NCBI GenBank assembly: GCA_905216075.1 | Contig: CAJMSO010000004.1 | Location: forward strand, 1 to 27,886 | DNA length: 27,886 nt | Direction of reading: 5' to 3' | DNA from: an uncultured bacterium | GTDB taxonomy: Bacteria > Actinomycetota > Coriobacteriia > Coriobacteriales > Coriobacteriaceae | Shown here: positions 15,336 through 22,676 of the stretch, piece after piece | Layout: each line of letters begins with the position of its first letter | How positions within the stretch are numbered: the stretch's first letter is position 1 | Position numbers and translations under genes: made by a program | Notes under the pieces: model-generated | The model's input: the letters and a program-made list of their open reading frames with translations, nothing else | Databases searched by the model: none | Told to the model about the DNA's origin: nothing

Positions 15336-16379
15336 TTAGCGCTTGCGGGGGATGAGTTTGGTGCGGCGCAGGTGGATCATCTCGGCGGCGATGGAGATGG
15401 CGATCTCCTCGGGGTCCTCCGCCTCGATGGCAACGCCAATCGGCAGGTGCAACTCGTCGATTTGCTCCTGCGTAAAGCCCTCCTGCTCCAGGCGGGCGCG
15501 CACAAAGGCCGTCTTGCGGCGCGAGCCCAGGCAGCCCAGATAGGCGGGTTTGGCGCGCATGGCCTGAATCACCACGTCGATATCGGACTTGTGACCCGCC
15601 GTGGCGACGACCACCAGGTCGCGCGGGCCGATGGGGCACCGCTCGCTCAGGTTCTTGTAATCGACCAGACGACGATCGTAGACGTTGGGCACCCATTCGG
15701 GGGTCAGCGTGCCGGGGCGGTCGTCGCAAGCCACGACGGCAAAGCCCGCCGCCGTGAGCACCCGCGCCGTCGCAGCGCCCACGTGGCCACAGCCAAAGAT
15801 GTAGGTCAGGCCCTCGGGGCAGAGCGTCTCGATGTGAGCCACGGGAATCTCGGAGGCGGCGTTGGTGTAGGTGACCTTACTCCCCTCCTCCACCAGCGAA
15901 AGCCCGGGGCAGCCCGCAATGGTGTGGCGCGATTCCTTGCCATGGCACTCGGCCACATCGCCCTCGAGCGCGCTCGCGATAAACGGCTCAAAGTCGATGA
16001 CGAAGTCGCCGATGCGCCGATAGGCCAAGACGTCGGCTATTTCCTGGAACAACGACGCCTGAGTCGCATCCAGATGCAGGTAGCACAGGCAGATGGCTCC
16101 GCCGCAGATCATGCCGGTATCGGAGTTCTCGCCGCCCATGGTGTAGCGGACCAGACGCGACTGTCCCGCGCTCAGGAGCTCGCGCGCCTCATCCAGCGCA
16201 AAGAGCTCAATCTTGCCGCCGCCGATGGTGCCCGCCTGGCTGCCATCGGCAAAGACAGTCATCCAGGCGCCCACACCGCGCGGCGATGACCCCGCCGTAC
16301 CGGCCACGACCACGAGCTCGCACGTCTCGCCAGCACGCAGGGCGGCAAGCGCCGCATTCACAACATCGAGCTTTTCCAT
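15336..16379 (-). CDS. xdhC: XdhC/CoxF-family molybdenum hydroxylase maturation protein
   Basis: XdhC proteins bind molybdenum cofactor, promote its sulfuration and hand it to xanthine dehydrogenase-type enzymes. At 347 aa it has the N-terminal XdhC domain (GTAGSSPRGVGAWMTVFADG, TIGGGKIE, and the CGG motif at 92-94 in GMICGGAICLCY) and a C-terminal Rossmann domain (IFGCGHVGAATARVL at 194-208; CLGSRRKTAFVRARL). Its ATG is 9 nt after the yqeB stop, with GAAGG overlapping that region, so the two are co-translated. No catalytic molybdenum-hydroxylase subunit is in the window, so its client must be encoded elsewhere. Confidence 0.9.
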   Translation of the reverse strand: MEKLDVVNAALAALRAGETCELVVVAGTAGSSPRGVGAWMTVFADGSQAGTIGGGKIELFALDEARELLSAGQSRLVRYTMGGENSDTGMICGGAICLCYLHLDATQASLFQEIADVLAYRRIGDFVIDFEPFIASALEGDVAECHGKESRHTIAGCPGLSLVEEGSKVTYTNAASEIPVAHIETLCPEGLTYIFGCGHVGAATARVLTAAGFAVVACDDRPGTLTPEWVPNVYDRRLVDYKNLSERCPIGPRDLVVVATAGHKSDIDVVIQAMRAKPAYLGCLGSRRKTAFVRARLEQEGFTQEQIDELHLPIGVAIEAEDPEEIAISIAAEMIHLRRTKLIPRKR

Positions 16380-16388
16380 TGCCGCCTT

Positions 16389-17183
16389 CTATCCTCTAAA
16401 GACATCGGTGAGCATGGCGAGTGCCTCGAGCACGCCGCCGCCGACCGACGTCGCCTTGTCCGAAATGTAGTTGATATAGCTGGCATCGCCGCGCGGATCG
16501 ACATCGGCGCATTTAAAGCCCTCAGTCACCTGCACGCCGTTCGCCAAAAGTCCGCGCAGACAGCCATCGATCTGCGTGCACATGGGCGTATCGCCCGCGT
16601 AGCCAATCACGTTTCCGGCACTCACGATGTCGCCGATTGCGCGGTCGGACCGAAACACGCCGGCGGCGGGGCTGTGAATAACGCGCTCTTTGCCATAGCC
16701 GGCGATAATGCCTGGCACGCCCGTGTTGGGCTGGGGCGAACCCTGGGTGATGACGCGGCCCAGAAAATGCCCGCGCATGGTCTCGACCACGGCGTCGCAA
16801 TCGACCGGCGCGGTAAAGCCCGGCCCCACGGCGATGACGACAGGAGCCATATCGCGCGTGGTGCCCAAGTTGCGCTTAGCCAGAATCGCGTCGACCACGG
16901 CAGCGGGTTTCAGCTCGCCGAGCATCTTGGCCTGGGGGTCCACCACAACGGCGACGTCTCCAGCCTCGGTAATTGCAAGCGCCTCTGCCGGCGTCTGTGC
17001 CAAGCGAGCGCGAATGCCCTCGACCTCGACCTCGCCCAAGCGAATAGCCTCGCAAAAACTGATTGTGCGGCGGATGCACGTGGGAACCGCGATATCGGCC
17101 ATAACGACCGACACGCCGGCGCGCACCAAGCGAGCGGCGACGCCCGTGGCGATATCGCCGGCACCGCGAATATAAACGAGCAT
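16389..17183 (-). CDS. yqeB: Selenium-dependent molybdenum hydroxylase system protein, YqeB family
   Basis: YqeB proteins (also called the EF2563 family) accompany selenium-dependent molybdenum hydroxylases; the exact biochemical step is not settled. At 264 aa it opens with a Rossmann-like GAGDIATGVAARLV (7-20), then the conserved TCIRRTISFCEAI segment, VVIAVGPGFTAPVDCDAVVE and GSPQPNTGVPG. The ATG has GGGAGG 9 nt upstream. It is divergent from yqeC across a 102-nt AT-rich region and forms an operon with xdhC. This grouping of yqeB, yqeC, xdhC and mocA is a known signature of the selenium-linked hydroxylase system. Confidence 0.9.
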   Translation of the reverse strand: MLVYIRGAGDIATGVAARLVRAGVSVVMADIAVPTCIRRTISFCEAIRLGEVEVEGIRARLAQTPAEALAITEAGDVAVVVDPQAKMLGELKPAAVVDAILAKRNLGTTRDMAPVVIAVGPGFTAPVDCDAVVETMRGHFLGRVITQGSPQPNTGVPGIIAGYGKERVIHSPAAGVFRSDRAIGDIVSAGNVIGYAGDTPMCTQIDGCLRGLLANGVQVTEGFKCADVDPRGDASYINYISDKATSVGGGVLEALAMLTDVFRG

Positions 17184-17246
17184 TCCCGGGGCACCTCCCT
17201 GTGCTACGGTTTGAGCAGAGCAAAAGCGGTTCGACCGCTACTCTGA

Positions 17247-17272
17247 TGATTATTTATTATCACAGTATTATA
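17247..17272. promoter_or_regulatory. Divergent yqeB/yqeC promoter region with imperfect palindrome
   Basis: TGATTATTTATTATCA (17247-17262) is a palindrome matching at 12 of 16 positions. GTATTATAC (17265-17273) beside it contains TATAAT read on the minus strand (17272-17267), a likely -10 for yqeB; on the plus strand TATTAT in the same stretch could serve yqeC. Upstream, AGCGGT-TCG-ACCGCT (about 17225-17239) is a small perfect hairpin. One operator could control both directions. No -35 is convincing. Confidence 0.4.
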
Positions 17273-17285
17273 CGGCGGTGAACAG

Positions 17286-18020
17286 ATGGAAACGACGAGC
17301 GGAAACCTTGCCTCCGCGCTCAAGATCGAGCCGGGCATTACCGCAATTATCGGCAGTGGCGGCAAGTCGACATTGCTGAAAACGCTGGGTCTCGAGCTCA
17401 TGCGCGCCGGCGGCAGGGTACTTCTCTGTACCACCACGCACATGTTTCCCGTCGCCGGCGTGCCATGGGACGGGTCGAGCCGTCGCCTGGACTCCGCGCC
17501 TTGGAAGCCGGGGGCCCCGCATGTTCCCGGCTGCACCTGCGAGGCATGCACGGGACTTGCCCGCGGAAGCATCTGCCAGGCAGGCGTCTTGGACCCGGAG
17601 ACAGGCAAGCTCTCCGCCCCCGCCGAGCCGCTCAACGAGCTGGCGCAGCGCTTTGACTATGTGTTGGCCGAGGCAGATGGCAGCAAGCGACTCCCGCTCA
17701 AGGCGCATGCCGCCTGGGAGCCGGTAATTCCCGCCGCCGCGGCAAACGTTGTCTGGGTCGTCGGCGCTTCGGGGCTGGGCAAGCCCGTCGCCGAGGCTGC
17801 CCACCGCCCCGAGCTCTTCTGCGAGCGCTGCGGCTGCGAGCCCACCGACGCTGCCACCCCAGAGCGCGTCGCCATGGTGCTCAATGCCGAGCTGCGAATG
17901 CTGAACCTCAACAATGCCCGCATCATGCTCAACCAAGTCGACACGCTTGCCGACCCAACGATGGCAGATCGCTTCGAGACAGCCCTCGGCCGCTCCGTCG
18001 TCGCCACCAGCCTCAAATAG
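17286..18020 (+). CDS. yqeC: Putative selenium-dependent hydroxylase accessory protein YqeC
   Basis: YqeC is a P-loop protein found with selenium-dependent molybdenum hydroxylases; its reaction is unknown. At 244 aa it has the nucleotide-binding loop GSGGKST (23-29), TTTHMFP, the family signature EADGSKRLPLKAH (129-141) and MLNQVD near the end. Two cysteine clusters stand out: C83, C85, C88 and C179, C182, C184, which may hold a metal or take part in sulfur/selenium chemistry (inference). GGCGGTG precedes the ATG. It is the only plus-strand gene of the cluster and converges on hyuA, with a hairpin repeat copy between them. Confidence 0.88.
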   Translation: METTSGNLASALKIEPGITAIIGSGGKSTLLKTLGLELMRAGGRVLLCTTTHMFPVAGVPWDGSSRRLDSAPWKPGAPHVPGCTCEACTGLARGSICQAGVLDPETGKLSAPAEPLNELAQRFDYVLAEADGSKRLPLKAHAAWEPVIPAAAANVVWVVGASGLGKPVAEAAHRPELFCERCGCEPTDAATPERVAMVLNAELRMLNLNNARIMLNQVDTLADPTMADRFETALGRSVVATSLK

Positions 18021-18045
18021 CCGGCGCTGCCCCAGCAGACCTATA

Positions 18046-18112
18046 AGTTGCGGTGAAATAGTTCCTGAAACGGCCTATTTGGCGGCTAAACAGGAACTAT
18101 TCCACCGCAACT
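18046..18112 (+). repeat. 67-nt hairpin repeat, copy B
   Basis: The outer arms are the same AGTTGCGGTGAAATA type as copy A. The stem here continues for 22 positions (18046-18067 with 18091-18112) with one mismatch. It fills the gap between convergent yqeC (25 nt after its stop) and hyuA (27 nt after its stop). Length (67 nt), orientation and the inner words GGCCTA and TAAACA agree with copy A. No T-tract follows on either strand. Confidence 0.85.
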
Positions 18113-18139
18113 GCGGAGGGGAATCCGGTGATCTTCCTG

Positions 18140-19507
18140 CTAGCGGGGGACGTAGCGGCCGGGTTGGGCTCCGGTGGGCTCGCCGTCGCGTGCCACCAGC
18201 ACGCCGTTCACAAACACAGCCTTGGCGCGGCCATGTGCCTCAAAACCCTCGAGCGGCGTGTAGTCCACAGCCTGATGCTGCGTCGCCGCGCGAATGGTCC
18301 AGCGCGCCTTGGGATCCCACACGCACACGTCGGCATCGGCACCCTCGGCAAGACAGCCCTTGCGCGGATACATGCCAAAGACGCGCGCCGGGTTCTCGCT
18401 CATCAGGCGGCAGAGGTCCTCGGGGCCCAGCTGTCCCTCAAAGCTCGTAGCGATTGCGACGGGACGATGCTCCACACCGGGCCCGCCGTTGGGAATCGCG
18501 CGGAAGTCGTCGCGTCCGCGGTCCTTTTGACCGTGCAGGTTAAAGCTGCAGTGGTCGGTCGCAATCGTATCGATCTCGCCGGCCACAAGCGCCTCGCGCA
18601 GGGCTGCACGGTCGCCGGCATGGCGCAACGGCGGACTCATCACATACTTGGCACCCGCAAAGCCGTCCTCGCCCTGCTCCAAGTAGCAAGTATCGTCGAG
18701 CATCAGATACTGAGGGCAGGTCTCGACATAGATATTCTTCTGCCCGCGCGCCTTGGCGGCACGGATGGCCTCGAGCCCCAGCTTGGTCGAAAGGTGCACC
18801 ACGTTGACCGGTGCGTCGCCGGCCAGGTGCGCCAGATATAGCAGGCGGCTCACTGCCTCGGCCTCGCACACGTCCGGACGGCTGAGCGCATGGCCCTCGG
18901 GCCCGTGGATACCCTGCTCAAACACGCGCTTCTGCAGCTCATTCACCAGCGTACCGTTCTCGCAATGCACGCATAGTATGCCGCCAATTCGCTTGAGCTC
19001 CTCGAGCACCTCGAGCGTCTCGGCATCGTCCAAGCGCAGGTGGTCATAGGCAAAGTAAGTCTTGAACGACGATACGCCCGCCTCGCGCATGGCCGAAAGA
19101 TCGGCGCGGTTGCGCTCGTTCCACTCGGCGAGTGCCATATGAAAGGCGTAGTTGGCCGTGCAGGTTCCGTCGGCGCGGCGATGCCACTCGGCCAAGGCAT
19201 CGGGCATAGTCACGCCGCGATCGGCCGTCGCGTAGTCCACGATGGTTGTCGTGCCGCCGCAGGCAGCCGCGCGCGTGCCGGTCTCAAAGCTATCGGCTGT
19301 CCAATCCATGCCGGTCCAGCACTGCATGTGCGTGTGGCCGTCGATAAAGCCGGGAAACACCCAGCAGCCCGCGGCATCCTCGACGGTATCGCCCTCGGCC
19401 GGCTCAATCGCCGCGGCGATCCGCACGATCTTATCGCCCTCCATGGCAAGATCGGCGCGGCGAAGCCCCTGTGGCGTCACGAGCGCGCCGTTTTTGATGA
19501 TGATCAT
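18140..19507 (-). CDS. hyuA: Dihydropyrimidinase/hydantoinase-family cyclic amidohydrolase (HyuA/YgeZ type)
   Basis: This metal-dependent amidohydrolase opens cyclic imides or ureides. At 455 aa the binuclear metal site is complete: H58 and H60 (DGHTH), K150 as the likely carboxylated lysine (SSFKTYFAY), H182 (VHCENG), H239 (VVHLST) and D319 (ATDHC). In E. coli the related YgeZ lies in the purine-breakdown locus, where it has been assigned to opening a purine-derived ring; I infer the same here rather than pyrimidine use. The ATG follows the mocA stop by 8 nt, and its ribosome binding site TAAGGAAC includes that stop codon. Confidence 0.88.
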   Translation of the reverse strand: MIIIKNGALVTPQGLRRADLAMEGDKIVRIAAAIEPAEGDTVEDAAGCWVFPGFIDGHTHMQCWTGMDWTADSFETGTRAAACGGTTTIVDYATADRGVTMPDALAEWHRRADGTCTANYAFHMALAEWNERNRADLSAMREAGVSSFKTYFAYDHLRLDDAETLEVLEELKRIGGILCVHCENGTLVNELQKRVFEQGIHGPEGHALSRPDVCEAEAVSRLLYLAHLAGDAPVNVVHLSTKLGLEAIRAAKARGQKNIYVETCPQYLMLDDTCYLEQGEDGFAGAKYVMSPPLRHAGDRAALREALVAGEIDTIATDHCSFNLHGQKDRGRDDFRAIPNGGPGVEHRPVAIATSFEGQLGPEDLCRLMSENPARVFGMYPRKGCLAEGADADVCVWDPKARWTIRAATQHQAVDYTPLEGFEAHGRAKAVFVNGVLVARDGEPTGAQPGRYVPR

Positions 19508-19515
19508 GTTGTTCC

Positions 19516-20130
19516 TTATTGATTAATACAGTTGGCCACGCGATCAAAATACGAGCAGGCAGCGATATGCTCCGTTATGCGTTGCTGTCCCTTGGCGGTA
19601 TCGACGTCCCACAGCTCGTAGGCACGCGCCTCGACCAGCACCACGTCAATACGGTCCTTGAGGATCGAACCGCCGCCGTCCTTGCCCTCAAGACGCATGA
19701 GCGCATCGAACAGTTCCGCCGGAAAGAGCACCGGGCTCGAAGGCTCACCGTTGCACGCAAGACGCACCGGATGCTTGCGGCCACGCTCGTCAAATGCACG
19801 AACCATAGCCTCAAAAGAATCCGAACTCACGAGCGGCTGGTCGCCCGGCAAAAAGAGGCAACCTTTCCAGTTGCGTTCGACTCCCCACGAAAGGCCCGCA
19901 CGGACGCTTTCGCTGCGCAGCTCGCCATCGTGCAGCACGCACGGGCAATGCTTGTCCTCGCAAATCTGAGCGACCTCGGGCCAACGCGTCGAAACCACGA
20001 CGTCAAAGCCCCGGGGAACCGAATCGATGGTCCGGGCAATCAGCGGCTCGCCATAGATATCGGCAAGCATCTTGTTGGAGCCAAACCGCTTGCCCTCGCC
20101 CGAAGCCATAATGACGCAACCAAGTTTCAT
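19516..20130 (-). CDS. mocA: MobA/MocA-like molybdenum cofactor nucleotidyltransferase (YgfJ type)
   Basis: MocA proteins transfer CMP to the molybdopterin cofactor, giving the cytosine dinucleotide form used by xanthine dehydrogenase-type enzymes. At 204 aa it has the nucleotidyltransferase loop CVIMASGEGKRFGSNK (5-20), SESVRAGL, and LPGDQPL (94-100), where the PGDQP motif is typical of this family. CTP specificity is inferred from family and neighbours. It follows a terminator-like hairpin after arcC and precedes hyuA by 8 nt. It would serve the same hydroxylase as XdhC, YqeB and YqeC. Confidence 0.85.
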   Translation of the reverse strand: MKLGCVIMASGEGKRFGSNKMLADIYGEPLIARTIDSVPRGFDVVVSTRWPEVAQICEDKHCPCVLHDGELRSESVRAGLSWGVERNWKGCLFLPGDQPLVSSDSFEAMVRAFDERGRKHPVRLACNGEPSSPVLFPAELFDALMRLEGKDGGGSILKDRIDVVLVEARAYELWDVDTAKGQQRITEHIAACSYFDRVANCINQ

Positions 20131-20255
20131 CTCCGCAAACCTCCCCTGGCTGCTTTGGACACCATAGTTGCTATACCCACCATACCAAGCTCACACTCCG
20201 TCGGAACAGGCACGCACTCGTTTTCCAGCGAACGACCCTTGGCTCTCCATAGCAC

Positions 20256-20289
20256 AAAGGAGGGCACCCCGCGACGCAGGGCACCCTCC
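20256..20289 (-). terminator. Hairpin terminator after arcC
   Basis: On the minus strand GGAGGGTGCCCTG and CGGGGTGCCCTCC (20289-20259) form a stem of about 13 pairs including G-T wobbles, followed by a short TTT. It starts 18 nt past the arcC stop codon. The weak T-tract suggests partial termination, so mocA-hyuA may receive read-through. Confidence 0.6.
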
Positions 20290-20307
20290 TCAATGGTGCA
20301 GATATGC

Positions 20308-21258
20308 CTACTCAGCGTCACCGGTAAACGTGGTACCGGTCTTGCCGGCAAGACCGTCACGTGCCTTCTCGAGCAGCGTGATGAGCGCCGTGCGGCCCGG
20401 CTTGCTCTCGGCAAACGTCGAGGCGGCCTGGACCTTGGGCAGCATGGAGCCGCGACCGAACTCGTTGGCCTCGGACAGACGCTTTACGTCAGCCGCGGTC
20501 AGCATGTCGAGCCACTGCTCGTGGTCGGTGCCAAAGCCAATGGCAACCTTCTCCACGGCCGTCAGGATAATCAGGGCATCGGCATCGAGCTGCTCGGCGA
20601 GCTTCTCGGCCGCAAAGTCCTTATCGATGACGGCGGCAGCGCCCTTAAGGTGGTTGCCCTGGGCCTTGGTGACGGGAATGCCGCCACCGCCGCAGGAGAT
20701 CACCACGTGGTTGGACTCGACGAGCGACTTGATGGTGTCGAGCTCGACGATGTTCACAGGTTTGGGCGAGGCAACCACGCGACGGAAGCCCTGCTTCTCG
20801 TCGTGGATAAACTGGTAACCGCGGTCGGCCTCCAGCTCCTTGGCCTCGGCCTCGCTCATCCACGGACCGATCGGCTTGACCGGGTCGGCAAAGGCCGGGT
20901 CGTCTGCCGCAACCTCGACCTGGGTGAGCACGGTGGCGACACCCTTGTCGATATTGCGGTCGAGCATTTCCTCGCGCAGGGCGTTTTGCAGGTCATAGCC
21001 AATGTAGCCTTGGCTCATGGCGCCGCAAACGGACAGCGGGCAGGGAATGTACTTCTGAGGGTTAGAGCGCGTGAGCTCGGCCATCGCGTTGGCGATCATG
21101 CCCACCTGGGGGCCGTTGCCATGCACGACGACGACCTCGTTGCCCTCCTCGATCAGGTCGACGATAGCCTTGGAAGTCGTCTTGACGGCCTCCATCTGCT
21201 CGGGAAGGTTGGCGCCGAGGGCGTTTCCGCCCAGGGCGACAACGATACGCTTAGCCAT
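20308..21258 (-). CDS. arcC: Carbamate kinase (YqeA/ArcC type)
   Basis: It transfers phosphate between carbamoyl phosphate and ADP, giving ATP, ammonia and CO2 in the catabolic direction. At 316 aa it has VALGGNALG at the start, VVVHGNGPQVGMI, and SCGGGGIPVTKAQGNHLKGA with AAVIDKDFAAEKLAEQLDAD, all family hallmarks. It lies 14 nt after ygeW, so a carbamoyltransferase and a carbamate kinase are paired as in arginine-deiminase-type energy pathways. There is no arginine deiminase here. The pairing in a yge context points to recovery of ATP from purine-derived carbamoyl groups (inference). Confidence 0.93.
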   Translation of the reverse strand: MAKRIVVALGGNALGANLPEQMEAVKTTSKAIVDLIEEGNEVVVVHGNGPQVGMIANAMAELTRSNPQKYIPCPLSVCGAMSQGYIGYDLQNALREEMLDRNIDKGVATVLTQVEVAADDPAFADPVKPIGPWMSEAEAKELEADRGYQFIHDEKQGFRRVVASPKPVNIVELDTIKSLVESNHVVISCGGGGIPVTKAQGNHLKGAAAVIDKDFAAEKLAEQLDADALIILTAVEKVAIGFGTDHEQWLDMLTAADVKRLSEANEFGRGSMLPKVQAASTFAESKPGRTALITLLEKARDGLAGKTGTTFTGDAE

Positions 21259-21272
21259 TTCTCAGCCCAGCT

Positions 21273-22475
21273 TTAGGCCTGGAACCAACGGGCGGTGTTG
21301 CGCTCGTCGAGGGCCTTGAGGGTAGCGGCGGGATCGGCAACCTTCTGCAGGAACATCATGGCAGCGATGGCGTACGGCTTGTAGCTGGCCTCCTTGTACA
21401 TGCCCACGCGGTGCATGTCGAAGACGTCGGCGTTGACCTCGCCGTGCTCGCAGGAGACACCGGAGATGTCGGCGGGCAGCGGGTGCATAAAGATGGTGTC
21501 CTGGCCGTTGGCAGTCTTCTCCATGAGCTCGGTCGTGGAGCACCAATCCTGATGGGTGGCGTTCTGGGCAAGCAGCTCCTTCTCGAGCGCTGCGATGCCG
21601 GCGTCGTCGCCCTCGGCGTACAGGTTGGTACGCTTCTCCATGGCGGCAAACGGAGCCCAGCTCTTGGGGATCACGATGTCGGCGCCCTCGAAGGCCTCGG
21701 CCATGGTGTTGACCTGCTTAAAGGTGGTGCCGGACTCGGCGGCATAGCCCTTGGCGCGCTCGACGACCTCGGGCATGAGGTCGTAGCCCTCGGGGTGGGC
21801 CAGGGTGACGTCCATGCCAAAGCGGGGCAGCAGGCTGATCAGCGACTGCGGGCAGGACAGCGGCTTGCCGTAAGAGGGCGAATAGGCCCAGGTGACGGCA
21901 ACCTTCTTGCCCTTGAGGTTCTCGAGGCCGCCAAACTCGTTGATGAGGTAGAGCATGTCGGCAGAGGACTGCGTGGGGTGGTCGGAATCGGACTGCAGGG
22001 AGATGAGCGTGGGACGGTGATCCAGAACGCCGTCCTCGTAGGCCTGCTGGACAGACTCGGAGACCTCGGCCATGTAGGCGTCGCCCTTGCCGATGTACAT
22101 GTCGTCGCGGATGCCGATGACGTCGGCCATGAAGGAGATCATGGTAGCGGTCTCGCGGACGGTCTCGCCGTGAGCGATCTGGGACTTCTTCTCGTCCAGG
22201 TCCTGCAGCTCAAGGCCGAGCAGGTTGGCGGCCTTAGAGAAAGAGAAGCGCGTACGGGTGGAGTTGTCGCGGAACAGGGAGACGGCCAGGCCCGAGTCGA
22301 AGATCTTGGACGAGACGTTGTTCTCGCGCAGCTCGCGCAGGGCGTCGGCGACGATGTAGAGAGCCTTGAGCTCATCGGTGGTCTTGTCCCAGGTGTGCAG
22401 GAAGTCGCTGCCGTACATACCCTTAAAATCGAGGCCGTTCAGCTGCTCGACGAGCTCGGTAAACTTGGCGTCCAT
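21273..22475 (-). CDS. ygeW: Knotted carbamoyltransferase YgeW family
   Basis: This relative of ornithine/aspartate carbamoyltransferases has an unsettled acceptor. I start it at the ATG at 22475 (400 aa) after AGAAAGGA; the open frame upstream is unsupported. Carbamoyl-phosphate binding is shown by STRTR (72-76) and HPTQ (166-169). VAVTWAYSPSYGKPLSCPQS (192-211) marks the YgeW/knotted branch. At 331-334 the sequence is HPLP rather than the HCLP of ornithine-type enzymes; HPLP is what aspartate-type enzymes carry. It sits between ygeY (201-nt leader with two hairpins) and arcC. In a catabolic direction it would deliver carbamoyl phosphate to the kinase. Confidence 0.92.
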   Translation of the reverse strand: MDAKFTELVEQLNGLDFKGMYGSDFLHTWDKTTDELKALYIVADALRELRENNVSSKIFDSGLAVSLFRDNSTRTRFSFSKAANLLGLELQDLDEKKSQIAHGETVRETATMISFMADVIGIRDDMYIGKGDAYMAEVSESVQQAYEDGVLDHRPTLISLQSDSDHPTQSSADMLYLINEFGGLENLKGKKVAVTWAYSPSYGKPLSCPQSLISLLPRFGMDVTLAHPEGYDLMPEVVERAKGYAAESGTTFKQVNTMAEAFEGADIVIPKSWAPFAAMEKRTNLYAEGDDAGIAALEKELLAQNATHQDWCSTTELMEKTANGQDTIFMHPLPADISGVSCEHGEVNADVFDMHRVGMYKEASYKPYAIAAMMFLQKVADPAATLKALDERNTARWFQA

Positions 22476-22518
22476 GTAAATGTCCTTTCTAAAGGTGAAA
22501 CGATCACAATGAGTAGAT

Positions 22519-22558
22519 GTGCTCCGGCATGCGCGTGTGGCTAGAACATGCAGAGCAC
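22519..22558 (-). other. Hairpin in the ygeW leader (proximal)
   Basis: GTGCTC (22519-22524) and GCATG (22527-22531) pair with GAGCAC (22553-22558) and CATGC (22547-22551), giving 11 pairs in two helices with a small internal loop. It lies 43 nt upstream of the ygeW start and has no T-tract. Confidence 0.45.
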
Positions 22559-22629
22559 CATGACGAGGACCCGCCACCGTTGAGGAAGCATGGGAGATAA
22601 CGACCGCGGGCCCCAAGTCAACAGGGGGT

Positions 22630-22654
22630 GCCGGGGACACGAGCGGCCCCCGGC
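22630..22654 (-). other. GC-rich hairpin just after ygeY
   Basis: GCCGGGG (22630-22636) and CCCCGGC (22648-22654) form a perfect 7-bp stem with an 11-nt loop, 22 nt after the ygeY stop. No T-tract follows on the minus strand, so it is more likely a 3'-end stabiliser or attenuator than a full stop. Confidence 0.45.
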
Positions 22655-22676
22655 TCAACAAAATCGAGGAATGGGA

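Noticed and set aside
15336..18020. In-frame UGA (selenocysteine) codon in the selenium-linked genes
   Set aside because: xdhC, yqeB and yqeC are each complete frames of the expected family length with no internal stop to be read through.
20131..20307. Extra short minus-strand gene between arcC and mocA
   Set aside because: A frame runs through to just before mocA, but it overlaps the arcC terminator hairpin, has no ribosome binding site and no familiar sequence.
19519..21276. Long plus-strand open frame (585 codons) opposite mocA and arcC, and similar long frames opposite secY-adk (9961-11496), ygeY (22590-24071) and ygeX (24062-25483)
   Set aside because: Each is an exact antisense shadow of a well-identified gene, has no recognisable domains, and is explained by GC-rich third positions leaving the opposite frame open.
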